Below, one piece after another: positions 1 to 5,939 of a stretch of 8,485 nucleotides of DNA (positions are counted from its first letter, which is position 1; each line of letters opens with the position of its first letter). The stretch lies in the NCBI GenBank assembly GCA_002469605.1, contig DKMV01000036.1, forward strand, positions 1 through 8,485, written 5' to 3'. The notes under the pieces are model-generated. The model made no database searches and was not told the origin of the DNA. It saw only the letters and a list, made by a program, of their open reading frames with translations. This DNA comes from Leclercia sp. UBA7405. GTDB taxonomy: Bacteria > Pseudomonadota > Gammaproteobacteria > Enterobacterales > Enterobacteriaceae. The position numbers and the translations under genes are program-made.

Positions 1-132
1 ACCAATCTGATCCCGCACGGTCTGCATCACCACCACCTTTTCATCGCGATCCAGCCAGCTGCGGTGTACCAGCCAGCCGGAAGGCTTGTTAACCGCCACC
101 AGCCACTCGTCCTGATAGAGGATCTCAATCAT
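1..132 (-). CDS. truC: tRNA pseudouridine(65) synthase TruC, N-terminal part
   Basis: The gene enters from the left edge; only the first 44 codons are present, starting at an ATG whose complement lies at 130-132. The translation begins MIEILYQDEWLVAVNKPSGW and continues with LVHRSWLDRDEKVVVMQTVR, which I recognise as the N-terminus of E. coli TruC. The 'VNKPSGWLVH' stretch is the typical first beta-strand motif of RluA-type pseudouridine synthases; the catalytic Asp motif (HRLDR) lies beyond the window. TruC isomerises U65 in the acceptor/T arm of tRNA-Ile1 and tRNA-Asp in the cytoplasm. Its start codon overlaps the stop of yqcC by 4 bases (ATGA), so the two are very likely co-transcribed and translationally coupled. 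No separate promoter is seen. Confidence 0.95.
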   Translation of the reverse strand, partial: MIEILYQDEWLVAVNKPSGWLVHRSWLDRDEKVVVMQTVRDQIG

Positions 133-455
133 GCGTCGCCGCCGAACAGGGCGTCCAGCGCCTGCAGCTCTGCCAGCATCATCTCCCGGGAGGGATGGGC
201 GGCATCCAGCGCCATTTCATAATAGGGGGCGACGGCAAAGGTCTGCGGCAGCGGGTGGCCGCCGTCAATCAGGGCATGCATCCGCGGAATAAGCACCCAC
301 TGCAGCCACTCAAAGGGCGCCAGGGTGTCGAGGCAGAAAGGTTGCGTGCTGGCAAAGGCCTCCGGCTGCGGAGAGGTGGACTGCCAGAGCTGTTGCTCGC
401 GCATTAAAGCTTCGAGGGCGTGCAGTTGCGCACGCACGCTTTCGTGACGGGTCAT
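129..455 (-). CDS. yqcC: YqcC family protein (DUF446), function unknown
   Basis: A 108-residue protein starting MTRHESVRAQLHALEALMRE and containing EWLQWVLIPRMH and FAVAPYYEMAL, which match E. coli YqcC (109 aa). An in-frame ATG 16 codons upstream (503) would give a longer protein, but I chose the ATG at 453-455 because it matches the family length and has a GGAG Shine-Dalgarno sequence at 461-464. The family is a small, soluble, mostly alpha-helical protein conserved in gammaproteobacteria; no catalytic motif, signal peptide or membrane segment is visible and its biochemical role is unknown. It overlaps truC by 4 bases, as in E. coli, which hints at a link to tRNA modification, though this is inference from position only. 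It lies just downstream of the csrB terminator. Confidence 0.93.
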   Translation of the reverse strand: MTRHESVRAQLHALEALMREQQLWQSTSPQPEAFASTQPFCLDTLAPFEWLQWVLIPRMHALIDGGHPLPQTFAVAPYYEMALDAAHPSREMMLAELQALDALFGGDA

Positions 456-486
456 AGAGCCTCCACTGAAAATCTGAACGGCGCGC

Positions 487-495
487 AGCATAGCA
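487..495 (-). promoter_or_regulatory. candidate extended -10 promoter of yqcC-truC
   Basis: On the minus strand the sequence reads TGCTATGCT, an extended -10 (TGn followed by TATGCT, 4 of 6 matches to TATAAT). It lies between the csrB terminator and the yqcC start, about 32 bases before the ATG. There is no good -35 box; the T-run of the csrB terminator occupies that position. It would give yqcC-truC a promoter independent of csrB, which the strong csrB terminator makes necessary. This is a motif call only. Confidence 0.35.
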
Positions 496-511
496 GAGAC
501 CACGCAGAAAT

Positions 512-544
512 AAAAAAAGGGAGCACTGTAGAAACAGTGCTCCC
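512..544 (-). terminator. intrinsic terminator of csrB
   Basis: An 11-bp perfect stem (GGGAGCACTGT at 544-534 paired with 529-519 on the minus strand), a 4-base loop at 533-530 and a run of seven T residues (518-512) make a textbook Rho-independent terminator. The ascending arm also carries the last GGA motif of csrB. Confidence 0.95.
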
Positions 545-875
545 GGTTCGTTTCGCAGCCATCCAGCTACTTTTAGTGCTCCCTGCTCATCCGTGACAAC
601 TTTTCCTCTGACCCTGGGGTCTGGTCGTCCGTCTCCATTGCATCCTGCACACATCGTCCTGATGTGACTGCCTCATCCCGAGACTTCCTGGCCTTCCTGA
701 CCCACCGGACATCCTGACCGGTTCTCGTTCTCCTTCCTGGAGGTGTCCTTCACGCGTCCTGCGTTATCCTTTTGCTTCACTCCTGAAGCCTTCCCTGCAA
801 CGCCTTCCCGACGTGTCCTTTACTGAGAAACGCCATCATCCTGATGTTCGTCTCTCGTGTCGGCATCCTGTCGAC
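512..875 (-). ncRNA. csrB: CsrB regulatory RNA (CsrA-sequestering sRNA)
   Basis: Read on the minus strand, this region begins GTCGACAGGATGCCGACACG, the same opening as I recall for E. coli csrB, and ends in a terminator with a T-run. It is about 364 nt, against about 369 nt in E. coli. I count about 24 GGA motifs, many as CAGGATG or AGGA flanked by short complementary arms, so they sit in hairpin loops; this is the CsrA-binding signature. The 3' portion (AGGAAAAGTTGTCA, GTAGCTGGATGGCTGCGAAACG) is strongly conserved with E. coli. CsrB binds many CsrA dimers and so relieves CsrA repression of glycogen synthesis, biofilm formation and other targets; it is turned over by RNase E with CsrD. Its position between yqcC and syd matches E. 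coli. Short reading frames crossing it are not genes. The 5' end is inferred from similarity and promoter spacing. Confidence 0.96.
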
Positions 876-881
876 AGGTAA

Positions 882-910
882 AGAATCCGCTATTCCGCCT
901 CGTCTTACAA
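882..910 (-). promoter_or_regulatory. sigma70-type promoter of csrB
   Basis: On the minus strand there is a -35 box TTGTAA (910-905; 4 of 6 matches to TTGACA), a 17-base spacer and a -10 box GATTCT (887-882). These place the start exactly at the G at 875 that matches the E. coli csrB 5' end. The -10 is poor, consistent with a promoter that depends on an activator (UvrY) acting from upstream. Confidence 0.7.
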
Positions 911-968
911 GGCAGGGTGTAAGCCACATTGAGGTACTGCCTTATGAATAGCTGCGCACAGATAGCGG

Positions 969-981
969 TAACGTGTTGAAT
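969..981 (-). promoter_or_regulatory. candidate IHF binding site upstream of csrB
   Basis: The minus strand reads ATTCAACACGTTA, which matches the IHF core consensus WATCAANNNNTTR except at the second base. It lies about 100 bases upstream of the csrB start, between the UvrY-type repeat and the promoter. IHF is reported to assist UvrY-dependent csrB transcription in E. coli, and a bend here would bring the distant activator site near the promoter. This is a match by eye and such matches can occur by chance. Confidence 0.45.
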
Positions 982-1030
982 CTGCTTCCTTTAAAAGAAA
1001 ACAGTAAATGCGAAATGTTTTAACGTAACG

Positions 1031-1066
1031 GCGATCTCTTACAACCTCTGTAAGAGATCTCTCACA
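1031..1066. promoter_or_regulatory. UvrY/SirA-type inverted repeat controlling csrB
   Basis: On the minus strand positions 1066-1049 read TGTGAGAGATCTCTTACA, a nearly perfect 18-bp palindrome that matches the site described for the response regulator UvrY (SirA) upstream of csrB. Its centre is about 183 bases upstream of the csrB start, in the usual distant location. A further GATCTCTTACA half-site at 1033-1043 is the exact inverse of 1049-1059, so a second dyad with a 5-base gap overlaps the main one. The region is just past the syd stop codon. BarA-UvrY responds to short-chain carboxylates, so this is where metabolic state would feed into the Csr system. Confidence 0.8.
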
Positions 1067-1085
1067 GATGCGATGGTACTCAGGA

Positions 1086-1631
1086 TTACACGACGGGATG
1101 AAGTTGGTTGAGGAAATCCGCAAGGGAAGGCGCCAGGGTTTGACGTTTGCGGGTGCCGAGCGTCTCCCGAACCACCTCTCCGGAGAGGTTGCAGACTGAA
1201 ATGACATCCAGTTCGCTCTCAAGAGTGGCAATGAAAAACGTAGGCGATAGCTTAAGGCGTTTCTGCGTCACCAGATGACCAATCAGATTTTCCTGCACGC
1301 GCTGAAAATCATCTTCGCTCCAGGTTTGCAGCAGTATCATCTGCTGTCCTGCAAAGCGGGCGGTCATATCTCCGGCAAACTGGGTAGCATAGAACGCCGG
1401 GATCGCAGGTTGTACCACAATGTCCATTGCGCGTTCAACGGCATTTACATTCTGCCCGGCCGTAAAGGGCTGCGGCTGCCAGGTTACCGTTCCGCCGGAG
1501 GCGGTAATAATGCAGGGCGAAGGGATGTCCGTATAGGCTTCGCTCTGGGGCCATGTGCCCTTCTCTTCATGCCAGGCATCGCAATAGCGCGTGGTAAATC
1601 CGTTTAAGGCAGCAGCAGTCTCTTTATCCAC
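1086..1631 (-). CDS. syd: SecY-interacting protein Syd
   Basis: A 181-residue protein, the same length as E. coli Syd. It shares long identical stretches with it, including [10 protein letters not shown] (14-23), [13 protein letters not shown] (60-72), [10 protein letters not shown] (100-109), [20 protein letters not shown] (111-130) and [10 protein letters not shown] (144-153). The start is a GTG (complement at 1629-1631); the only nearby upstream ATG is followed at once by a stop. The Shine-Dalgarno is weak (GAGAG about 7 bases before). Syd is a soluble protein that binds the cytoplasmic face of the SecYEG translocon and, in E. coli, can disrupt improperly assembled SecY complexes. No signal peptide or membrane segment is present, as expected. 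It is transcribed away from queF; its 3' end abuts the csrB control region, so syd readthrough would run into csrB unless terminated. I see no terminator between them. Confidence 0.96.
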   Translation of the reverse strand: MDKETAAALNGFTTRYCDAWHEEKGTWPQSEAYTDIPSPCIITASGGTVTWQPQPFTAGQNVNAVERAMDIVVQPAIPAFYATQFAGDMTARFAGQQMILLQTWSEDDFQRVQENLIGHLVTQKRLKLSPTFFIATLESELDVISVCNLSGEVVRETLGTRKRQTLAPSLADFLNQLHPVV

Positions 1632-1699
1632 CGGTTTCTCTCTTCACATAAGCCAGGATACACTCACCGCATAGTTTAACGTTAAAGCGACGACGAAAC
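1632..1699. promoter_or_regulatory. divergent intergenic region of syd and queF
   Basis: This 68-base gap must hold the promoters of both divergent genes. For queF a weak pair TTCTCT (1636-1641) and TACACT (1659-1664), 17 bases apart, is possible; for syd a -10 TATCCT (1660-1655, minus strand) is possible without a clear -35. A perfect 12-bp palindrome TTTAACGTTAAA lies at 1675-1686, just before queF, and could be an operator or chance. No preQ1-type riboswitch fold is evident. The region is certain to be regulatory, but the individual boxes are weak. Confidence 0.4.
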
Positions 1700-2542
1700 A
1701 TGTCTTACGAAGAAAATCAGGCTCTGAAAGGGCTGACCCTGGGTAAAACCACCGACTACCGCGACCTTTACGATGCCAGCCTGCTTCAGGGGGTTCCCCG
1801 CAGCCTCAACCGCGATCCGCTGGGTCTGAGCGCGGACGCCCTGCCGTTTCATGGCGGCGATATCTGGACGCTGTACGAACTCTCCTGGCTAAACGCGCGC
1901 GGCCTCCCGCAGGTGGCGGTGGGTCACGTCGAGCTGGATCACGCCAGCGTCAATCTGGTGGAGTCCAAAAGCTTTAAGCTCTACCTCAACAGCTTTAACC
2001 AGACGCGATTCAACAGTTGGGAAGAGGTGCAGCAGACTCTGGAGCGCGATCTCAGCGCCTGCGCCCAGGGCAAGGTTACAGTCGCACTTTATCGCCTGAA
2101 TGAGCTGGAAGGCCAGCCCATTGCCCACTTCCACGGCACCTGCATTGATGAGCAGGATATTGCCATCGATAGCTATGAGTTCGACACGGCCTATCTGCAC
2201 AACGCCGCCAGCGGCAAGGTGGTGGAAGAGACGCTGGTGAGCCACCTGCTGAAATCCAACTGCCTGATCACCCATCAGCCGGACTGGGGCTCGGTACAGA
2301 TTCAGTATCGCGGGGCCAAAATCGATCGCGAGAAACTGCTGCGCTACCTGGTCTCTTTCCGCCATCACAACGAGTTCCATGAGCAGTGCGTGGAGCGTAT
2401 TTTTAATGACATTCTGCGCTTCTGCCAGCCGGAGTCGCTCAGCGTCTATGCCCGCTACACCCGCCGCGGCGGCCTGGATATCAACCCGTGGCGCAGCAAC
2501 ACCGACTTCATCCCGGCAACGGGACGCCTGGTGCGGCAGTAA
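1700..2542 (+). CDS. queF: NADPH-dependent 7-cyano-7-deazaguanine reductase QueF
   Basis: A 280-residue protein closely matching E. coli QueF (282 aa). It reduces the nitrile of preQ0 to the amine of preQ1 with two NADPH, the last soluble step before the base is inserted into tRNA by Tgt in queuosine synthesis. The family motif [11 protein letters not shown] is at 88-98. The catalytic cysteine that forms the thioimide is Cys188 in [15 protein letters not shown], with the proton donor Asp195 in the same motif; His227 and Glu228 in EFHEQC correspond to the substrate-binding pair of E. coli (His229/Glu230). It is the long, two-half (tunnelling-fold) form typical of gammaproteobacteria. I chose the ATG at 1700 because [16 protein letters not shown] aligns with the E. 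coli start. The ribosome binding site before it is poor. No domain is missing. Confidence 0.97.
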   Translation: MSYEENQALKGLTLGKTTDYRDLYDASLLQGVPRSLNRDPLGLSADALPFHGGDIWTLYELSWLNARGLPQVAVGHVELDHASVNLVESKSFKLYLNSFNQTRFNSWEEVQQTLERDLSACAQGKVTVALYRLNELEGQPIAHFHGTCIDEQDIAIDSYEFDTAYLHNAASGKVVEETLVSHLLKSNCLITHQPDWGSVQIQYRGAKIDREKLLRYLVSFRHHNEFHEQCVERIFNDILRFCQPESLSVYARYTRRGGLDINPWRSNTDFIPATGRLVRQ

Positions 2543-2563
2543 ACTAAACAATTTCGCAATAAT

Positions 2564-2617
2564 GCGCGGTCCATTCCGCGCTATGGGTTGTGAAACGTCA
2601 TAAGCCAGGGCTATTGT
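2564..2617 (+). promoter_or_regulatory. queF-ppnN gap: GC hairpin and candidate ppnN promoter
   Basis: After queF a short hairpin can form (GCGCGG 2564-2569 with CCGCGC 2576-2581, 6-base loop), but no T-run follows, so it is at best a weak end signal. Next come TTGTGA (2588-2593) and TATTGT (2612-2617) with an 18-base spacer, each matching its sigma70 consensus at 4 of 6 positions, placing a start near 2624 and a leader of about 36 nt for ppnN. These are visual motif calls; readthrough from queF is also possible. Confidence 0.4.
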
Positions 2618-2659
2618 AATCAACAGGGAAAGACGATAAACGTCCCGTAAGGAGCTCAC

Positions 2660-4024
2660 TTGATTACACATATTAGCCCCCTTGGCTCTATGGATATGTT
2701 GTCGCAGCTGGAAGTGGACATGCTGAAAAGCACGGCCAGCAGCGATCTTTATCAACTGTTTCGCAACTGTTCTCTTGCCGTTCTGAACTCCGGAAGCCTG
2801 ACCGATAACAGCAAAGAGCTGCTGTCCCGCTTTGAAAGCTTCGATATAAATGTGTTGCGCCGGGAACGTGGCGTGAAGCTCGAGCTTATCAATCCGCCGG
2901 AAGATGCCTTCGTTGACGGGCGTATCATTCGTTCACTGCAGGCCAACCTCTTTGCGGTGCTGCGCGACATCCTCTTTGTTAACGGCCAAATCAGCAATGC
3001 CGGGCGCTTCCAGCATCTTAATTTAGAGAGCTCAGCCCATATCACCAACCTGGTGTTTTCGATTCTGCGTAACGCCCGTGCCCTGCACGTGGGCGAGGCT
3101 CCCAGCATGGTAGTGTGCTGGGGCGGCCACTCCATTAACGAAACCGAGTATCTGTATGCCCGCCGGGTAGGGACCCAACTGGGGCTGCGCGAGCTGAACA
3201 TCTGCACCGGCTGCGGGCCAGGCGCCATGGAAGCGCCGATGAAGGGCGCGGCGGTAGGCCATGCGCAGCAGCGTTATAAAGAGGGGCGCTTTATTGGCAT
3301 GACCGAGCCGTCAATCATTGCCGCTGAGCCGCCAAACCCGCTGGTGAACGAGCTGATCATCATGCCGGATATCGAAAAACGCCTTGAGGCGTTCGTCCGT
3401 ATCGCACACGGGATTATTATCTTCCCGGGCGGCGTGGGCACGGCAGAAGAGCTGCTTTACCTGCTGGGGATCCTGATGCACCCGGCCAACCAGAACCAGG
3501 TACTTCCGCTGATCCTCACCGGCCCGAAAGAGAGCGCCGACTACTTCCGCGTGCTGGATGAGTTTATTGTCCACACTCTGGGAGAATCAGCGCGTCGCCA
3601 CTACCGCATTATTATTGACGATGCGCCCGAAGTGGCGCGGCAGATGAAAAAAGCGATGCCGCTGGTGAAAGAGAACCGCCGCGACACCGGGGATGCCTAC
3701 AGCTTCAACTGGTCGATTCGCATTTCACCAGATCTGCAGATCCCGTTCGAGCCTTCCCATGCGAACATGGCTAACCTGAAGCTTTATCCTGACCAGCCGG
3801 TAGAGGTACTTGCCGCCGACCTGCGCCGCGCCTTCTCGGGCATTGTGGCCGGGAACGTCAAAGAGGTGGGGATCCGCGCCATCGAAGAGTTTGGCCCTTA
3901 CAAGATCCATGGCGACAGCGAAATGATGCGCCGTATGGATGACCTGCTGCAGGGCTTTGTGGCCCAGCACCGTATGAAGTTGCCTGGCTCTGCCTATATT
4001 CCTTGCTACGAAATCTGCGCTTAA
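2660..4024 (+). CDS. ppnN: pyrimidine/purine nucleotide 5'-monophosphate nucleosidase PpnN
   Basis: A 454-residue protein, the same length as E. coli PpnN (formerly YgdH) and nearly identical over long stretches. It starts at a TTG (2660-2662): [20 protein letters not shown] matches the known N-terminus, and GGAG at 2651-2654 is spaced 5 bases before it. The LOG-like (lysine decarboxylase-like) Rossmann core includes WGGHSINE (154-161), [12 protein letters not shown] (182-193) and the signature PGGVGTAEE (256-264), whose Glu264 is the likely catalytic residue. N- and C-terminal extensions surround this core, the C-terminal one containing [19 protein letters not shown]. The enzyme hydrolyses nucleotides, with preference for GMP, to the base and ribose 5-phosphate, and is stimulated by (p)ppGpp during stress, so it tunes purine pools. 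It follows queF in the same direction with a gap of 117 bases. Confidence 0.97.
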   Translation: MITHISPLGSMDMLSQLEVDMLKSTASSDLYQLFRNCSLAVLNSGSLTDNSKELLSRFESFDINVLRRERGVKLELINPPEDAFVDGRIIRSLQANLFAVLRDILFVNGQISNAGRFQHLNLESSAHITNLVFSILRNARALHVGEAPSMVVCWGGHSINETEYLYARRVGTQLGLRELNICTGCGPGAMEAPMKGAAVGHAQQRYKEGRFIGMTEPSIIAAEPPNPLVNELIIMPDIEKRLEAFVRIAHGIIIFPGGVGTAEELLYLLGILMHPANQNQVLPLILTGPKESADYFRVLDEFIVHTLGESARRHYRIIIDDAPEVARQMKKAMPLVKENRRDTGDAYSFNWSIRISPDLQIPFEPSHANMANLKLYPDQPVEVLAADLRRAFSGIVAGNVKEVGIRAIEEFGPYKIHGDSEMMRRMDDLLQGFVAQHRMKLPGSAYIPCYEICA

Positions 4025-4033
4025 CCAGGCTTC

Positions 4034-4053
4034 GCCCGGCTTAACGGCCGGGC
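4034..4053 (+). terminator. candidate hairpin terminator after ppnN
   Basis: GCCCGGC (4034-4040) and GCCGGGC (4047-4053) form a perfect 7-bp GC stem with a 6-base loop, 10 bases after the ppnN stop. The following bases (AACCCTTCCCGCTTT) are only mildly T-rich, so it is a weak intrinsic terminator or a 3'-end protecting hairpin. Confidence 0.5.
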
Positions 4054-4407
4054 AACCCTTCCCGCTTTCGCCCTATCAGGACTATACGTTCACACCGTCC
4101 GGCTTACATAAGAGCAATAACGACATATCTATGGTCCGACCATTACCTGAACTTATATTTCACTATTGCTGAGCCTTAACGCAAACGATTACCAACCCGG
4201 GTGAACCGTAAATAATCAGCCTTAATCAAAACTATCTGCAAGAAAACGCTAAAAACTGATGTCTTTACAGCGTAAGCCACCTATCTGCCTGACAACTCTT
4301 TCAGGCCATATGTCGTTAATGGTAGCCTGCGCGCGCGTTAATGCGCCTTGATGTTTTTTTAACAGATAAATGGTCTATAGATACCCACTTCATAAGTAGA
4401 TTATTGC
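4054..4407. other. gene-free stretch between ppnN and the sdaC promoter
   Basis: No reading frame with a ribosome binding site and no RNA gene that I recognise is present in these 354 bases. They look more AT-rich than the flanking genes from about 4130 onward. There is a short hairpin CCTGA/TCAGG (4288-4305) and a GC-rich alternating tract near 4328-4340 followed by a T7 run around 4355; neither makes a convincing terminator. E. coli, as I recall, also has a long gap here, so this is probably a conserved upstream regulatory region of sdaC. I cannot assign specific sites other than the CRP-type box at its right end. Confidence 0.5.
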
Positions 4408-4429
4408 AATTGGGATCGCGATCACTGAA
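4408..4429 (+). promoter_or_regulatory. CRP (cAMP receptor protein) binding site for sdaC
   Basis: The core TGGGATCGCGATCACT matches TGTGA-N6-TCACA at 8 of 10 positions, and the flanking AAT on the left also fits the AT-rich edge of the 22-bp consensus. Its centre (4418.5) is 41.5 bases upstream of the start predicted by the -10 at 4448-4453, the classic class II activator position. This fits the catabolite control reported for the sdaCB operon: serine is taken up and deaminated when preferred sugars are absent. Confidence 0.75.
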
Positions 4430-4447
4430 GGATTCATAACGAAAATG

Positions 4448-4460
4448 TATCTTTCCGCCC
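4448..4460 (+). promoter_or_regulatory. candidate -10 element and start site of the sdaCB promoter
   Basis: TATCTT (4448-4453) matches TATAAT at 4 of 6 positions and predicts a start near 4460. There is no recognisable -35 box, because that position is covered by the CRP-type site, as in class II CRP-dependent promoters. The start is inferred from spacing only. Confidence 0.5.
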
Positions 4461-4583
4461 GAAAATAGTTACGGGCAAAAATTATAAAAAAACCGTCACT
4501 GAACGAATTTCATATTACCGTCAGGCGTTTTTTCATCGGATTTGACTAAAAACCTGACAATTCGCTTCCTCCAGGAGATACAG
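4461..4583 (+). other. predicted 5' leader of sdaC mRNA
   Basis: If transcription starts near 4460 the leader is about 124 nt, longer than needed for translation. It contains an A-rich tract (4477-4492), a direct repeat ACCGTCA at 4492-4498 and 4517-4523, a T6 run at 4528-4533, and a small inverted repeat GCCCG/CGGGC (4457-4461 and 4472-4476) at its very start. A TTG at 4542 is in frame with sdaC but has no ribosome binding site. I do not recognise a known riboswitch or attenuator. Confidence 0.35.
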
Positions 4584-5873
4584 ATGGAAACTACTCAAAC
4601 CAGCACCGTTGCTTCGATTGAATCCCGAAGCGGCTGGCGCAAAACGGATACCATGTGGATGCTTGGCCTGTATGGCACGGCAATCGGCGCTGGTGTGCTG
4701 TTCCTTCCAATCAACGCAGGTGTTGGCGGTCTGATCCCGCTGATTATCATGGCTATCATTGCCTTCCCGATGACCTTCTTCGCACACCGCGGCCTGACCC
4801 GCTTCGTGCTTTCCGGTAAAAACCCGGGCGAAGACATCACTGAAGTGGTTGAAGAGCACTTCGGCGTAGGCGCAGGTAAACTGATCACCCTGCTCTACTT
4901 CTTCGCGATTTACCCTATTCTGCTGGTTTACAGCGTGGCGATTACCAACACCGTTGAGAGCTTTATGGCGCACCAGCTGCACATAACGCCGCCGCCGCGC
5001 GCTATTCTCTCCCTGATCCTGATTGTCGGCATGATGACCATCGTGCGCTTCGGCGAGCAGATGATCGTTAAGGCGATGAGCGTGCTGGTCTTCCCGTTCG
5101 TTGCGGCCCTGATGGTGCTGGCTCTGTACCTGATCCCACAGTGGAACGGTGCGGTGCTGGAAACCCTCTCCCTGAACAGCGCAACCGCGACCGGTAACGG
5201 CCTGCTGCTGACGCTGTGGCTGGCGATCCCGGTGATGGTTTTCTCCTTTAACCACTCGCCGATCATCTCCTCCTTTGCGGTAGCGAAGCGTGAAGAGTAC
5301 GGCGATAAAGCCGAGAAGAAGTGCTCCAGCATCCTGGCTCGCGCGCACATCATGATGGTGCTGACCGTTATGTTCTTCGTCTTCAGCTGCGTACTCAGCC
5401 TCTCCCCGGCAGATCTGGCGGAGGCGAAGGCGCAGAACATCTCCATTCTCTCTTACCTGGCGAACCACTTTAACGCCCCGGTAATTGCCTGGATGGCACC
5501 GATTATCGCCATTATCGCTATCACCAAATCCTTCCTCGGCCACTACCTGGGCGCGCGTGAAGGCTTTAACGGTATGGTGATCAAATCTCTGCGCGGTAAA
5601 GGCAAGAGCATTGAAGTCAACAAGCTGAACAAAATCACCGCGCTGTTTATGCTGCTGACCACCTGGGCAGTTGCCACCCTGAACCCGAGCATCCTCGGGA
5701 TGATCGAAACTCTGGGCGGCCCGGTTATCGCGATGATTCTGTTCCTGATGCCGATGTATGCCATTCAGAAAGTACCGGCGATGCGTAAATACAGCGGCCA
5801 TATCAGCAACGTCTTCGTTGTGATTATGGGTCTGATTGCCATCTCCGCTATCTTCTACTCGCTGTTTGCCTGA
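4584..5873 (+). CDS. sdaC: serine/H+ symporter SdaC
   Basis: A 429-residue inner-membrane protein, the same length as E. coli SdaC. I chose the ATG at 4584 ([20 protein letters not shown]), not the in-frame TTG 14 codons upstream, because it matches the family start and has AGGAG at 4573-4577. A short cytoplasmic N-terminus (about 22 residues) is followed by roughly eleven hydrophobic spans, beginning with [20 protein letters not shown] (26-45); the GTAIGAG stretch is the typical helix break of this amino-acid/hydroxy-amino-acid permease family. SdaC imports L-serine with protons at high capacity, and in E. coli it is also needed for infection by phage C1. It lies 66 bases before sdaB, so uptake and deamination are encoded together. 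The CRP-type site upstream indicates catabolite control. Confidence 0.97.
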   Translation: METTQTSTVASIESRSGWRKTDTMWMLGLYGTAIGAGVLFLPINAGVGGLIPLIIMAIIAFPMTFFAHRGLTRFVLSGKNPGEDITEVVEEHFGVGAGKLITLLYFFAIYPILLVYSVAITNTVESFMAHQLHITPPPRAILSLILIVGMMTIVRFGEQMIVKAMSVLVFPFVAALMVLALYLIPQWNGAVLETLSLNSATATGNGLLLTLWLAIPVMVFSFNHSPIISSFAVAKREEYGDKAEKKCSSILARAHIMMVLTVMFFVFSCVLSLSPADLAEAKAQNISILSYLANHFNAPVIAWMAPIIAIIAITKSFLGHYLGAREGFNGMVIKSLRGKGKSIEVNKLNKITALFMLLTTWAVATLNPSILGMIETLGGPVIAMILFLMPMYAIQKVPAMRKYSGHISNVFVVIMGLIAISAIFYSLFA

Positions 5874-5881
5874 TCCCTCCC

Positions 5882-5901
5882 GCGCCGTCTTCGGACGGCG
5901 C
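5882..5901 (+). other. intercistronic UUCG hairpin between sdaC and sdaB
   Basis: GCGCCGTC (5882-5889), the loop TTCG (5890-5893) and GACGGCGC (5894-5901) form a perfect 8-bp stem closed by C-G around a UUCG tetraloop, an exceptionally stable RNA fold. No T-run follows (ACCTTAAGAC), so it is unlikely to be a full terminator. It more likely protects the sdaC 3' end from exonucleases or sets the ratio of the two products. It sits 8 bases after the sdaC stop. Confidence 0.75.
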
Positions 5902-5939
5902 ACCTTAAGACTTCCCAGACTGAAAGCCACGGACGCATC

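Noticed and set aside
310..654. A 114-codon frame on the minus strand across yqcC and csrB
   Set aside because: It covers the csrB terminator and part of the structured RNA and overlaps yqcC out of frame; it is explained by csrB and yqcC.
512..875. Repeated TCCTG/CAGGA units resembling a CRISPR-like or tandem repeat array
   Set aside because: The units are short, irregularly spaced and are the CsrA-binding GGA loops of csrB.
905..1231. A 108-codon minus-strand frame spanning the csrB control region and the end of syd
   Set aside because: It lies in another frame to syd and covers the csrB -35 box and UvrY site; no ribosome binding site or protein family is seen.
1632..1699. Possible preQ1 riboswitch before queF
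   Set aside because: The gap is only 68 bases, with no H-type pseudoknot pattern or A-rich tail typical of preQ1-I/II aptamers, and I know of none for enterobacterial queF.
1889..2755. A 288-codon open frame on the minus strand opposite queF
   Set aside because: It overlaps queF and the ppnN start, has low-complexity Ala/Val-rich composition and no family resemblance. queF is clearly the real gene.
4034..4053. Hairpin after ppnN as a REP element
   Set aside because: It is a simple 7-bp stem without the REP consensus; treated as a weak terminator candidate instead.
4533..5930. A 465-codon open frame on the minus strand opposite sdaC
   Set aside because: It is the antisense of a conserved membrane protein gene; its translation is rich in His, Gln, Arg and Asn with no recognisable domain, and there is no ribosome binding site. 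It arises from the codon use of sdaC.
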